Part shown: positions 1 to 8,860 of the stretch, piece by piece
How positions within the stretch are numbered: the first letter of the stretch is position 1
Layout of the letters: the number at the start of each line of letters is the position of its first letter
Assembly: GCA_902538255.1 (NCBI GenBank)
Contig: CACBEJ010000001.1
Span: 124,001 to 188,000, forward strand
Direction: 5' to 3'
Source of the DNA: an uncultured Pelagibacteraceae bacterium
Lineage (GTDB): Bacteria; Pseudomonadota; Alphaproteobacteria; Pelagibacterales; Pelagibacteraceae
Length of the DNA stretch: 64,000 bases
Translations under genes and position numbers: made by a program
The notes under the pieces: generated by a model
Seen by the model: the letters and a program-made list of their open reading frames with translations, nothing else
Told to the model about the DNA's origin: nothing
Databases searched by the model: none

Positions 1-879
1 TACTAAGTAATCTATTGGAAGTCCTAAATCAATTTTTTTTGTTATAATGTTAATAAGTATTTTTATATCTCTTATAGTCATATTAAAGCCCTGACCAGCC
101 AAAGGATGAATTTTATGAAGCATATCACCAAAAGCAAGAATATTTTCATGATAATAAGATCTTAAACTTGATGAAATTAATTCAATTGATTGAATTTTAT
201 CAAAACCTTTGATTTTGTATTTTAAATTATATTTTTTGATTAAACTATAAAAATGATCGTCTTTGATATTTTTTAAATTATTTAAAGAATAAACAACTGA
301 AGTTTCAAAATTTGAAATAGGCAAAAATGCAAGTGGTCCTCTTTGAGTAAAAATTTGACTTGCGGTTTCATTTAAAATTTTTTCATGTTTTATAGTCGTA
401 GTGAAAGCAAAACTGTTATATTTTTTTAAAATTTTTTTATGAAAATATTTTTTGGCTATTGGACTAAAATAATTTGTATTTATTATGAGGTTATATTTTT
501 TATCAAATATTAAATTTTTATTTAAATTAATTTGTTTAAAATATTTGTTTTTAACTAAATCTTTTTTTAGTAACTGATAAAGATCTGAATTTTTTACTAT
601 TGAAAATAAGTAGTTTTTATTGTCTTCAAAATCAATTAATTTTTCGTTTTTTAAGTTATCAGTAAATATTTCTATTTTTTTTAATTTCCAAATTATTTTA
701 TCAATATTTAAAATATAACTATTAAAGAATTCAACATTACTTCTTGAAATACCTATTGTTCTCGATGCCATTGTGGGGCTATTTTTATTTGAAATTATAT
801 CAACGTAGATTTTTTGGTTAACTAAAGCTCTGGCTAAAGTTAAGCTTGTTATCCCATTGTCAAGTATACATACTTTCAT
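1..879 (-). CDS. UbiH-like FAD-dependent monooxygenase (partial, 3' end beyond window)
   Basis: The reading frame runs on the minus strand from an ATG at 877-879 to the window edge without a stop, giving 293 codons, so the C-terminus is missing. Near residues 252-267 it carries the FAD-ribityl motif of the UbiH/UbiF/Coq6 hydroxylases (GDMLHKIHPLAGQGFN), which in this family places the flavin for hydroxylation of the ubiquinone ring. The N-terminal Rossmann start (VCILDNGITSLTLA) keeps the strand-helix pattern, but the usual GxGxxG is reduced to a single glycine. Length and the second FAD motif support a ring hydroxylase of ubiquinone synthesis; which ring position it acts on cannot be told. 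It is divergent from ftsK. Confidence 0.8.
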   Translation of the reverse strand, partial: MKVCILDNGITSLTLARALVNQKIYVDIISNKNSPTMASRTIGISRSNVEFFNSYILNIDKIIWKLKKIEIFTDNLKNEKLIDFEDNKNYLFSIVKNSDLYQLLKKDLVKNKYFKQINLNKNLIFDKKYNLIINTNYFSPIAKKYFHKKILKKYNSFAFTTTIKHEKILNETASQIFTQRGPLAFLPISNFETSVVYSLNNLKNIKDDHFYSLIKKYNLKYKIKGFDKIQSIELISSSLRSYYHENILAFGDMLHKIHPLAGQGFNMTIRDIKILINIITKKIDLGLPIDYLV

Positions 880-920
880 AATATTTTTAATTTTAACAAT
901 AAAAATTAGGTGATACAAAG

Positions 921-929
921 TGATATAAT
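921..929 (+). promoter_or_regulatory. candidate extended -10 promoter of ftsK
   Basis: The string TGATATAAT fits the extended -10 pattern TGNTATAAT exactly. It ends 12 bases before the ftsK ATG, so transcription would start only a few bases before the start codon. No convincing -35 box is visible. The surrounding DNA is very AT-rich, so chance matches are possible. Confidence 0.35.
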
Positions 930-941
930 TGATTCATTTGT

Positions 942-3026
942 ATGAATATTAAAAAAACTGCTAATTTGTTAATTAATTTTACGTTTAAACGTTTAGCTGA
1001 AATTTTTGGAATAGTTATATTTTTTGCAGGATTATTGCTATTGGTCTCTCTATTATCCTATTCCCCAGAAGATCCAAATTTTATATTTCCTAAAAACACC
1101 CAAATAAAAAATATATTAGGCATAAAAGGTAGTATTATTTCAGATCTTTTTTTCCAATCCGTAGGATTAATATCTTATTTAATTTCAATAACATTAGTAA
1201 TTACAGGTATAAATATATTAATAGTAAAACAAAATTTTTTAATTATTGAAAATATTTTTTTTGTTGTAATTTACTCAATTTTTGGAACATTATTTTTAAA
1301 TCACTATCACTCTAATGCTTTCACGCTGTATATAAATGGAAATGGTGGGTTTGTAGGAACATATTTAAGCGATAGTTTTTTAAATTCATTTATTTCAATT
1401 AACGAGGGTATCGCTTATTATTTATTAATTATAATAATTTTATTTTTATTTCTTTTAAGTATTAATTTTAATCCAATTAAATTTTACAAAATAATAAAAA
1501 AAATTACTCAATTTTTCAAAAAAGATAATGAGAAAAATTACACCTATAAAAATGAGATTATAAAAGAATATATACCGCAGGATGAAATAAAAAATCTTAT
1601 CCAAGAAGATCTTCCTTTTATTAAAGCTGAGGAAACTGTAGATAAAAAAATTAAGTTTAAATTACCTAGCTTAGATCTATTAAAAAGTCCAAATAAAAAA
1701 GATAGAGAAATTTCAAATAAAACAGAAACTTCTGATCCAGAATTTTTAGAAAAAATTTTACTGGATTTTGGTGTAAACGGAGTCATAAAAAAAGTTAGTC
1801 ATGGACCAGTTGTAACTCTAAATGAATTTGAGCCAGCTGCTGGTGTTAAAGTCTCAAAAATTATAAATTTATCAGATGATATTGCGAGAAATACCAGCTC
1901 AGAGTCTGCAAGAATTTCAACTATACCCGGGAGTAATACTATTGGAATAGAGCTACCAAATATTATCCGAGAAAACGTATATTTAAATGAAATTTTAGGT
2001 AGTAATGATTTTAAAAAAAAAGAAATCAAATTACCAATTGCTCTTGGAAAAAATATTTCAGGCAAAGCAGTAATAGGTGATCTTTATTCTATGCCTCATC
2101 TTCTTATTGCAGGGACAACGGGATCTGGTAAGTCTGTTTGTATCAATACAATTATATTATCTCTTCTTTATCGACACACTCCTGATAGATGCAAATTTAT
2201 TTTAATTGATCCTAAAATGCTAGAACTATCAACATATGAAGGTATACCACATTTATTATGCCCAGTTATTACAGAAGCAAAAAAAGCTGCCTCTGTTCTT
2301 GGATGGGTAGTTAAAGAAATGGAAAGTAGGTACAGATTAATGACTAAAGAAGGTGTTAGAAATATAGATGGATATAACTCTAAACACAAACTTCCAATGC
2401 CATATATTGTTGTAGTTGTTGATGAAATGTCTGATTTAATGCTTGTAGCTGGTAAAGAAATAGAAAATTATATTCAAAAATTATCTCAAATGGCGCGAGC
2501 TGCTGGCATTCATATTATAATGGCTACTCAAAGACCTAGTGTTGATGTAATAACAGGAACTATTAAAGCAAACTTCCCAACAAGAATATCTTTTCAAGTC
2601 ACCTCGAAAATTGACAGTAGAACAATTTTAGGGGAACAAGGGGCTGAGCAATTACTTGGAAAAGGCGACATGTTATACATGTCCTCTGCAAATCGTATCA
2701 TAAGAATTCATGCTCCTTTTGTTTCAGATATTGAAATAGAGAAAATAAATGACTCTCTAAGATCTCAAGCTGAACCAGATTATGTTGATGAAATATTAAA
2801 TTTTGCTGATGAGAAAGAGACTAGAGCTAAACAAAATCAAGATGAAAGAGATGAACTATATGATAGAGCATTAGAAATAATTAGATCTGAAGGAAAAGCT
2901 TCAACTTCATTTCTTCAAAGAAAACTGCAAATTGGATATAATCGTGCAGCAAGGATTATTGATATGATGGAAGTGGATGGAGTAGTAAGTAAAGCAAACC
3001 ATGTAGGCAAGAGAGATGTTCTCTAA
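942..3026 (+). CDS. ftsK: DNA translocase FtsK
   Basis: FtsK anchors at the division septum and pumps DNA so that chromosome dimers and termini clear the closing septum. The 694-residue protein has about four hydrophobic membrane segments in its first 170 residues, a short linker, then the RecA-like motor with Walker A GTTGSGKS near residue 390 and the Walker B-like VVVVDEMSDL near 480. The C-terminal 65 residues form the winged-helix gamma domain that reads polar KOPS-type sequences (SFLQRKLQIGYNRAARII). It is short for the family because the linker is reduced; Escherichia coli FtsK is about 1,330 residues. Its stop overlaps the lolA start by one base, so the two are probably co-transcribed. 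Confidence 0.97.
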   Translation: MNIKKTANLLINFTFKRLAEIFGIVIFFAGLLLLVSLLSYSPEDPNFIFPKNTQIKNILGIKGSIISDLFFQSVGLISYLISITLVITGINILIVKQNFLIIENIFFVVIYSIFGTLFLNHYHSNAFTLYINGNGGFVGTYLSDSFLNSFISINEGIAYYLLIIIILFLFLLSINFNPIKFYKIIKKITQFFKKDNEKNYTYKNEIIKEYIPQDEIKNLIQEDLPFIKAEETVDKKIKFKLPSLDLLKSPNKKDREISNKTETSDPEFLEKILLDFGVNGVIKKVSHGPVVTLNEFEPAAGVKVSKIINLSDDIARNTSSESARISTIPGSNTIGIELPNIIRENVYLNEILGSNDFKKKEIKLPIALGKNISGKAVIGDLYSMPHLLIAGTTGSGKSVCINTIILSLLYRHTPDRCKFILIDPKMLELSTYEGIPHLLCPVITEAKKAASVLGWVVKEMESRYRLMTKEGVRNIDGYNSKHKLPMPYIVVVVDEMSDLMLVAGKEIENYIQKLSQMARAAGIHIIMATQRPSVDVITGTIKANFPTRISFQVTSKIDSRTILGEQGAEQLLGKGDMLYMSSANRIIRIHAPFVSDIEIEKINDSLRSQAEPDYVDEILNFADEKETRAKQNQDERDELYDRALEIIRSEGKASTSFLQRKLQIGYNRAARIIDMMEVDGVVSKANHVGKRDVL

Positions 3027-3571
3027 TGAGAAAATTATTATTTATTTTTTTTTTAATTACTATTAATAAAAGCTTCGCAGATAATAAGAATGAAATTATT
3101 AATCATTTTGAAAAAATAGATAATTTAAATTTTAAATTTGAACAAAATATAAATGGGCAAATTGAAACTGGAAATTGTACTATACAATATCCAAAAAAAA
3201 TTTACTGCAAATATAATGGTGGGAGTAATAAAATATTAGTATCTAATAGTAAATCTGTTGTGGTAAAAACCAATACTGGTTACTACCGATATCCCATAAA
3301 ACAAACTCCATTAAATTTGATTTTAGATAAAGAATTTATGTTAAAAAAAATAAATAATATGGAGGAAAAAATTATAGATAATAAATTTATTAATTATAAA
3401 TTTATAGAAAATGATAATGAAATAAATATTTTTTTTGATTTAAAAACATTTCATTTAAGGGGTTGGCAAACTACAGATATATATCAAAATTTAAATATTA
3501 CTTATCTTTGGTCAATTAAAACTAACCAAATATTAAATAAAGATTTATTTAAACTCCCGCTGCAATACTAG
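3026..3571 (+). CDS. lolA: outer-membrane lipoprotein carrier protein LolA
   Basis: LolA is the periplasmic chaperone that takes lipoproteins from the LolCDE transporter to the outer membrane. This 181-residue protein starts with a signal peptide (hydrophobic residues 4-17, likely cut after SFA) followed by a LolA-type beta-sandwich pattern (NLNFKFEQ near residue 33, GYYRYPIKQTPL near 88). The sequence is strongly diverged, so recognition rests on the fold pattern, length and the ftsK-lolA order that is common in alphaproteobacteria. The ATG overlaps the ftsK stop as TAATG, which points to translational coupling. Confidence 0.85.
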   Translation: MRKLLFIFFLITINKSFADNKNEIINHFEKIDNLNFKFEQNINGQIETGNCTIQYPKKIYCKYNGGSNKILVSNSKSVVVKTNTGYYRYPIKQTPLNLILDKEFMLKKINNMEEKIIDNKFINYKFIENDNEINIFFDLKTFHLRGWQTTDIYQNLNITYLWSIKTNQILNKDLFKLPLQY

Positions 3572-3593
3572 ATTTTTTAAGAATTTATATTCA

Positions 3594-3611
3594 AAGTAAT
3601 ATATATTACTT
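3594..3611. promoter_or_regulatory. 18-bp perfect palindrome upstream of the TPR gene
   Basis: AAGTAATATATATTACTT reads the same on both strands. It lies in the 51-base gap after lolA and runs straight into a TATAAT at 3611-3616, which ends six bases before the ATG of the TPR gene. The position suits an operator over a promoter. It could also be a weak hairpin at the end of lolA, though no T-run follows it. Confidence 0.4.
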
Positions 3612-3622
3612 ATAATTAGATT

Positions 3623-4891
3623 ATGAAAAATAATATTGAAAAAATTTCATTGTTAATAAAAAATAAAAAATTTTCTGAGGCTGTTGATACTTTAAATAAT
3701 TTGGATGAAAATGAGAAAAATAATTCTAATTATTATTTTTTAAAAGGTATTTCATATTTGTATCTAAATAATATAAGTGCAGCAATTGAAAATTTTACTC
3801 AATGTTTAGAATTAAATTCTAATAATCCTACTTTTTATTTTTATAGAGGATATACATTCTCAAGATTAAATGATTTTGAAAAAACTAAAGAAGACTATCA
3901 AAAGGCTATTTCATTAAAACCAAATGCTCCTGAATTTTATAATAATCTCGCTGGGGTATATTATACGACAGGAGAAAACGAAAAAGCTATTGAATACTAT
4001 GTAAAATCACTTGAATTAAAAAAAGATTTAAAACCATCTTTAACAGGATTACTTAATGTGTTGTCTCAAACTAGAAATACAAATGTGAGAAATTCTGAAA
4101 TTGTTTTAGCCCACAACAATATAAATAATATAAAACTTGAGTATTCTCCTGAAAAAAATATTGAGGATTTCGAGATCAAAGAATTATTCAAAAAAATAAA
4201 TTTAATTTTAGAAAATAACGTTAATGATTTAGAATTTGATAAAGTTCAAACTTATAGGGAGCAGCAGTTACCTCCTCATTGCAATAGACATAAAAAAATT
4301 TTTAGCACTTTAAATTTCATACCTAAACACTGTTTTGGATGTTATAAAATTCAAATAGAGGTTGATAATGTCTTAGAATTAATGAAGTTGTATATAGTTT
4401 TTGATAAAATTGAATTAGAAAAAGATAATTCACGAAAATGTATGATTGAGTTAAGACCAGGAGTTTCAGGTAATTACAAAGGATTAATATTTTGCAATTC
4501 AATTCAAGAAACAGAGTTAATTTTAAATCAGGTAAAAAAAATTCTTTATAAAAATTTTAATAAAGAATTAAGTTGTAAAATCAAAAGAGGTTGTTCTGAA
4601 TATTATCCAAAATTTCCAAATTATAACAAATTAGATAAAGATGCGATGATATATGATGAAAAAAATAAAGAGCAAGAAACAAATTTTGATGAAAAAAATC
4701 CTGATTTAATTTTTGAAAAAAATTCAAACCCAACTATAGAGGGATTATCTTTATTTGATGCATTGGTATTTAGAAATTGGCTTTCATTTGCAAGAATGAT
4801 AGGAGATGATTCTTATAAAAAAATATCTAATCAAATTTTCTATTCAAGATTTGTGGAAAATCAATTAAAAATAAAATTAAGAAATAATTAA
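3623..4891 (+). CDS. TPR-repeat protein with a conserved cysteine-rich C-terminal domain of unknown function
   Basis: The function is unknown. The first 150 or so residues of this 422-residue protein hold about four TPR helix pairs (for example residues 37-70, 71-104 and 105-138), a scaffold for protein binding. A linker leads to a second domain from about residue 210 to 400 with regularly placed cysteines: C220, C237 and C240 (HCFGCYK), C273, C291, C318 and C324 (KRGCSEY). The CxxC pair and neighbouring histidines could bind metal, but this is inference. No signal peptide or membrane segment is visible, so it is probably cytoplasmic. A palindrome and a TATAAT precede it, suggesting its own promoter. 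Its end faces the convergent acetyltransferase gene, leaving only seven bases between them. Confidence 0.8.
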   Translation: MKNNIEKISLLIKNKKFSEAVDTLNNLDENEKNNSNYYFLKGISYLYLNNISAAIENFTQCLELNSNNPTFYFYRGYTFSRLNDFEKTKEDYQKAISLKPNAPEFYNNLAGVYYTTGENEKAIEYYVKSLELKKDLKPSLTGLLNVLSQTRNTNVRNSEIVLAHNNINNIKLEYSPEKNIEDFEIKELFKKINLILENNVNDLEFDKVQTYREQQLPPHCNRHKKIFSTLNFIPKHCFGCYKIQIEVDNVLELMKLYIVFDKIELEKDNSRKCMIELRPGVSGNYKGLIFCNSIQETELILNQVKKILYKNFNKELSCKIKRGCSEYYPKFPNYNKLDKDAMIYDEKNKEQETNFDEKNPDLIFEKNSNPTIEGLSLFDALVFRNWLSFARMIGDDSYKKISNQIFYSRFVENQLKIKLRNN

Positions 4892-4898
4892 TTATAAG

Positions 4899-5402
4899 TT
4901 AAATTTTAAGATTTTCAGATTTAAAAACTTTCATTCCTCGCGCAATATAATTATTCAAAGCATTTCTATGGTCTAATGAACATGTGTGAACCCAAACACG
5001 GCTAACATTATCTTTGAAAGACTTTTTAATAGCTTCAGATAGTAAATAAGAACCTAATTTTTTATTTTGGTATTCTTCTAGTATACCAAAATATGCAATT
5101 TCAGTTTCATTTTTTTGTTCATGATAAATTAATTCAAAAAAACCCACTAGATCATCTTTAAATTTAAATACATATGTTCTTACATTTTTAGATGATACAT
5201 AATTTATCCATTTTTCTTCTGACCAAGTAAGTCTATCTACCCATTTATGTTTTTTTCCAATATTCTTATAAAAAAATTTATTTAATTGAAAATTTATTGG
5301 ATCAATTAAACTTAATGAATAATCATCAGAAGGTTTCATACCTTCTTTTAAATCCTGAAGTGAATATATATCTAAATAGTTTCTTTTTACCTCTTCAATC
5401 AC
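4899..5402 (-). CDS. GNAT-family N-acetyltransferase
   Basis: The protein has the GNAT pattern: a beta-hairpin (RTYVFKFKDDLVGFFELIYH), the strand leading to the acetyl-CoA site (ETEIAYFGILEEYQNKKLGSYLL, with Q/K-x-x-G/L at motif A) and a late strand-helix (VWVHTCSLDHRNALNNYIARGM). The substrate is unknown. I chose the GTG at 5400-5402, which overlaps the end of the HIT gene by eight bases and gives 167 residues. The open frame continues upstream to 5477, but that part lies inside the HIT gene and does not look like GNAT sequence. It is the last gene of the histidine cluster and is probably co-transcribed with it. Confidence 0.8.
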   Translation of the reverse strand: MIEEVKRNYLDIYSLQDLKEGMKPSDDYSLSLIDPINFQLNKFFYKNIGKKHKWVDRLTWSEEKWINYVSSKNVRTYVFKFKDDLVGFFELIYHEQKNETEIAYFGILEEYQNKKLGSYLLSEAIKKSFKDNVSRVWVHTCSLDHRNALNNYIARGMKVFKSENLKI

Positions 5403-5763
5403 TAACCATTTTCCCCACTTTTTCACCTCCAAATAAATGAAAATGCAAATGAGGCACTTCTTGTCCTCCATGATCACTAATATTTGCTAAAGCTCTATAG
5501 CCCTGTCCTACTTCTGTCGAAATACCAAGCTTTTTGGCAACTATATTAATTCCTTTTAATAATCCAACCATCTCTTCTGAAGAAGCATTCAGACTAAAAT
5601 CATCTAAATCAATATATTTACCTTTTGGAATAACTAAAGCATGAATTTTTTTTTGTGGATTGATGTCATGAAATGACAAAACAAAATCATCCTCATAAAT
5701 TTTATTACAAGGTATTTCTCCTCGTAAAATTTTTGCAAAAATATTATTATCATCATAAATCAT
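5395..5763 (-). CDS. HIT-family nucleotide hydrolase (HinT-like)
   Basis: This 122-residue protein is a complete histidine-triad hydrolase. The triad HLHFHLFGG is near residues 103-111, with the upstream histidine strand LVIPKGKY and the N-terminal IFAKILRGEIPC typical of HinT. Members remove AMP or other groups from purine nucleoside phosphoramidates. It sits directly after hisE with a four-base overlap and its own end overlaps the GNAT start, so it is part of the same transcript. HIT genes next to hisE are common in alphaproteobacteria; a link to histidine synthesis is not shown. Confidence 0.93.
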   Translation of the reverse strand: MIYDDNNIFAKILRGEIPCNKIYEDDFVLSFHDINPQKKIHALVIPKGKYIDLDDFSLNASSEEMVGLLKGINIVAKKLGISTEVGQGYRALANISDHGGQEVPHLHFHLFGGEKVGKMVSD

Positions 5764-6110
5764 ATTTTTCTACTCGCTTTTTCTTCTAATCCTGATTGGA
5801 ATGTTCTTTTTTTTAGTTCGTTAAGTACATCTTCATATTTTATATTGTTAGCTTCAAGATAAACTAACAAGTGATAAACAACATCTGATGCCTCTTTAAC
5901 ATCAGAATTAAAAAATTCTGGCTTTACATCGAAAACTTTATCTTCAGAATTTAATAATTTTACAGCTTGAAAAAGTTCATTAATTTCTTCCAACACTTTT
6001 TCTTCAGATAATTTTTTGTTATTTAAAAGCTTTTTAGTGTATGATTTTTTCTCTGTGGAGTTCTTTCTATCTCTTATTGTTCTGACTAAGTTATCTAAAA
6101 TTTCAGACAT
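5760..6110 (-). CDS. hisE: phosphoribosyl-ATP pyrophosphatase HisE
   Basis: HisE carries out the second step of histidine synthesis, splitting pyrophosphate from phosphoribosyl-ATP. The 116-residue all-helical protein shows the MazG-like metal-binding glutamates (EEINELFQAVKL near residue 41 and EASDVVYHLLVYLEA near 72). It is a stand-alone enzyme, not fused to HisI, and no hisI is present in this cluster. It lies one base after hisF and overlaps the HIT gene by four bases. Confidence 0.95.
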   Translation of the reverse strand: MSEILDNLVRTIRDRKNSTEKKSYTKKLLNNKKLSEEKVLEEINELFQAVKLLNSEDKVFDVKPEFFNSDVKEASDVVYHLLVYLEANNIKYEDVLNELKKRTFQSGLEEKASRKI

Positions 6111-6111
6111 T

Positions 6112-6867
6112 TCAAATTCTAACAGGAATTCCTTTTGAGTCCAAATATTCCTTGGCTTCTTTTACGGAATATTTGCCGTAATGAAATATTGATGCTGCTA
6201 GAACTGCACTAGCTTTTCCTAATTTAATTCCATCTACCAAATGATCCAAGTTTCCAACTCCGCCTGAAGCTATTACTGGAATATTTACATTTGCAGATAT
6301 CTTTGACATAAGCCCAATATCATAACCCACTTGAGTACCATCTCTATCCATTGATGTGACTAAGAGTTCGCCTGCACCACTGTCTTCCATTTGCTTTGCA
6401 AAATCATTTGCATCCATACCTGAATTATTTCTCCCACCATGAGTGAATATCTCCCATTTATCTCCATTTTTTTTTGCATCAATTGCAACAACAATACACT
6501 GTGATCCAAATTTTTTTGAACTCTCTATTACTACTTCTGGGTTTTGAACTGCAGCGGTATTGATTGATACCTTATCAGCCCCACAATTTAATAGTTTATT
6601 AATATCTTCAACACTTCTGACACCACCTCCAACTGTCAGAGGAACAAAACATTTCTTTGAGGTTTTCTCTACTACCTCATAAATAGTATCTCTATTTTCA
6701 TTTGATGCAGTTATATCTAAAAAACAAATTTCATCTGCCCCACCATCAGAATAAATTTTAGCTTGCTCTACAGGATCGCCTGCATCTTTTAAATCAACAA
6801 AGTTAATTCCTTTTACAACACGTCCATTTTTAACGTCTAAACAGGGTATTATCCTATTTTTAAGCAT
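6112..6867 (-). CDS. hisF: imidazole glycerol phosphate synthase cyclase subunit HisF
   Basis: HisF is the (beta/alpha)8-barrel half of the glutamine-dependent synthase that makes imidazole glycerol phosphate and AICAR. The catalytic aspartates lie in [14 protein letters not shown] near residue 11 and [10 protein letters not shown] near 130, with the phosphate-binding loops LTVGGGVRS and IASGGVG. Length (251 residues) is normal. Its ATG overlaps the hisA end by eight bases. Its partner HisH is encoded two genes upstream. Confidence 0.98.
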   Translation of the reverse strand: MLKNRIIPCLDVKNGRVVKGINFVDLKDAGDPVEQAKIYSDGGADEICFLDITASNENRDTIYEVVEKTSKKCFVPLTVGGGVRSVEDINKLLNCGADKVSINTAAVQNPEVVIESSKKFGSQCIVVAIDAKKNGDKWEIFTHGGRNNSGMDANDFAKQMEDSGAGELLVTSMDRDGTQVGYDIGLMSKISANVNIPVIASGGVGNLDHLVDGIKLGKASAVLAASIFHYGKYSVKEAKEYLDSKGIPVRI

Positions 6868-7585
6868 CTAATTCTTTCACTAATTCGTCTAATTTAATAT
6901 CGCCATCATAAATAGCTTTTCCAACTATTATACCCTCGATATTACTATTATTTAACTCTTTGGCTTTTTTAATATCATCAATTGATGAAACTCCACCAGA
7001 TATAATTACTGGACAATTGGATGTATTAGCAATCTTTACTGTCTCTTCAAAATTAGGACTTTTCTTCATCCCATCTCTGTTTATATCAGTATAAATCAAT
7101 CTACTTGCACCAAAATCATTCACCTCTTTTAAATAATCCAAAGTTAATTGGTTTGAATTTTCTTTCCAACCTGAAACTGATAAATACCCATCCTTAGCAT
7201 CTAAACCTAGAGCAATTTTATTTGGAAATTTTTCACATGCCTCTTTTAAAAAGTTTTTATCTTTTATAGCTGCACTTCCTAAAATAACTTTTTCAACACC
7301 AGCATCAGTATATTTCTGAATACTTTCATAATTTCTTACCCCTCCACCAATTTCAATTTTAATATTAAATTTTCTTACTATTTCTTGGATAATATTCAAA
7401 TTAACTGTTTCACCAGTTAAAGCCCCATCCAAATCAACAATATGTAAATTTTTGAAGCCATGATCTTTATATTTTCCAGCTTGTTCAATTGGCGACATTT
7501 CATATTCAGTTTTGTTATCAAAATCCCCTTTAATTAACCTCACACACTTCTTGTCTTTAATGTCTATTGCGGGAAATATTTTCAT
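6860..7585 (-). CDS. hisA: HisA, ProFAR isomerase
   Basis: HisA isomerises the aminoaldose ProFAR to the aminoketose PRFAR, the substrate of HisF/HisH. The 241-residue barrel has the catalytic aspartates in [14 protein letters not shown] (D8) and [10 protein letters not shown] (about residue 168), plus the phosphate loops IGGGVRN and IISGGVSS. It lies directly after hisH with no gap between the stop and start codons. The similarity to HisF next door reflects the ancient duplication known for these two barrels. Confidence 0.97.
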   Translation of the reverse strand: MKIFPAIDIKDKKCVRLIKGDFDNKTEYEMSPIEQAGKYKDHGFKNLHIVDLDGALTGETVNLNIIQEIVRKFNIKIEIGGGVRNYESIQKYTDAGVEKVILGSAAIKDKNFLKEACEKFPNKIALGLDAKDGYLSVSGWKENSNQLTLDYLKEVNDFGASRLIYTDINRDGMKKSPNFEETVKIANTSNCPVIISGGVSSIDDIKKAKELNNSNIEGIIVGKAIYDGDIKLDELVKELDA

Positions 7586-8212
7586 TTACAAACTTATAAA
7601 GTTATCGATTATTTTAAGTCCAGTTTTATCACTTTTTTCTGGGTGGAACTGTGTTCCAAAAATATTTTCTTTTTCAACAGAGCAAACGATTCTTGAAGAA
7701 TAATCTGTCGTAGCTGAAATTACATTTTTATCTTCTGGTACAAATTCATAACTGTGAACAAAATACATGTGAGAATTATTATCTATACCTTTTAAAATTT
7801 TACTATCTTTAACAATGTTAACTTGATTCCAGCCAATATGAGGTAGTTTATATTTTCCATTTTGATTATCTATTTTTGATACTTTTCCAGAGATCCAACC
7901 AAGACCTTTGGTTTCTGTATCTTCAAAACCGATATCCGCAAACATTTGTAATCCAACACAAATCCCAAGTAATGGTTTTTTATTACTGATTACAAATTCA
8001 TTTAATATATCAACTAAACCATTAATATCATTAAGTGAATCAACACAACTTTTAAACGAACCCTGTCCTGGCAAAACTACTTTATCAGAAGATTTAATCT
8101 TATCTAAATCTGAAGTTACTTCGATATTTACCTTATCTTTAGCAACCTCCTTAAAAGAGTTTATGACCGAGCTTATATTGCCCGAATTATAATCAACAAT
8201 TGTGACATTCAT
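7586..8212 (-). CDS. hisH: imidazole glycerol phosphate synthase glutaminase subunit HisH
   Basis: HisH is the class I glutamine amidotransferase that feeds ammonia to HisF. The nucleophile elbow LLGICVGLQMF (cysteine near residue 86) and the catalytic His-Glu pair in TQFHPEKSD near residue 193 are intact. The 208-residue length is normal. It starts four bases after the hisB stop. Confidence 0.97.
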   Translation of the reverse strand: MNVTIVDYNSGNISSVINSFKEVAKDKVNIEVTSDLDKIKSSDKVVLPGQGSFKSCVDSLNDINGLVDILNEFVISNKKPLLGICVGLQMFADIGFEDTETKGLGWISGKVSKIDNQNGKYKLPHIGWNQVNIVKDSKILKGIDNNSHMYFVHSYEFVPEDKNVISATTDYSSRIVCSVEKENIFGTQFHPEKSDKTGLKIIDNFISL

Positions 8213-8216
8213 TAAT

Positions 8217-8807
8217 TTATAATGAGCCTTTAGTGGATGGAATGCTCTTCTTGTTTCTTGGATCCATCTCTAGTGCAACCCTTAATGATCTTGCTAATGC
8301 TTTATAACAAGACTCGATTATGTGATGGCTATTATCGCCATAAATATTTTCAACGTGCATTGTTATACCTGCAGATTGTGAAAATGCTTGAAACCATTCT
8401 TTAAATAGCTCGGTGTCCATTTCTCCAAGTTTCTCAACTTTTAATTTTACTTTCCAAATTAAATAAGGTCTGTTTGAAACATCTATCGCAACCCTAGTTA
8501 ATGTTTCATCCATTGGAATAACTGTGTGAGCATATCTTTTTATTCCTACAAATTTTTTAGCTGCTTTTTTTAAAGCTTCGCCAATAGCAATACCTGTATC
8601 CTCTGTTGTGTGATGAAGATCGATATGAGTGTCCCCTTTCGCTCTAACTTTTAAATCAATCAAAGAATGCTTCGATAATTGTTCAAGCATGTGGTCTAAG
8701 AAACCTATACCAGTGTCAATTTGGTACTTACCTTTACCATCAATATTTACTTCAACACTAATGCTGGTTTCTTTTGTTTTTCGAAATACTTTTCCTTTTC
8801 TAGACAT
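8217..8807 (-). CDS. hisB: imidazoleglycerol-phosphate dehydratase HisB
   Basis: HisB removes water from imidazole glycerol phosphate in the sixth step of histidine synthesis. The two metal-binding HHxxE-type motifs are visible ([22 protein letters not shown], and later [17 protein letters not shown]). It is the monofunctional bacterial form with no phosphatase domain. I use the ATG at 8805-8807, giving 196 residues; a TTG nine bases upstream would add three residues but is less likely. This is the first gene of the minus-strand histidine transcript, so its promoter should lie in the 88-base gap shared with hslV. Confidence 0.96.
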   Translation of the reverse strand: MSRKGKVFRKTKETSISVEVNIDGKGKYQIDTGIGFLDHMLEQLSKHSLIDLKVRAKGDTHIDLHHTTEDTGIAIGEALKKAAKKFVGIKRYAHTVIPMDETLTRVAIDVSNRPYLIWKVKLKVEKLGEMDTELFKEWFQAFSQSAGITMHVENIYGDNSHHIIESCYKALARSLRVALEMDPRNKKSIPSTKGSL

Positions 8808-8860
8808 ATATTTCAATGGTATACATACATAATCCCACTATATCAATATCAGTCTACACA

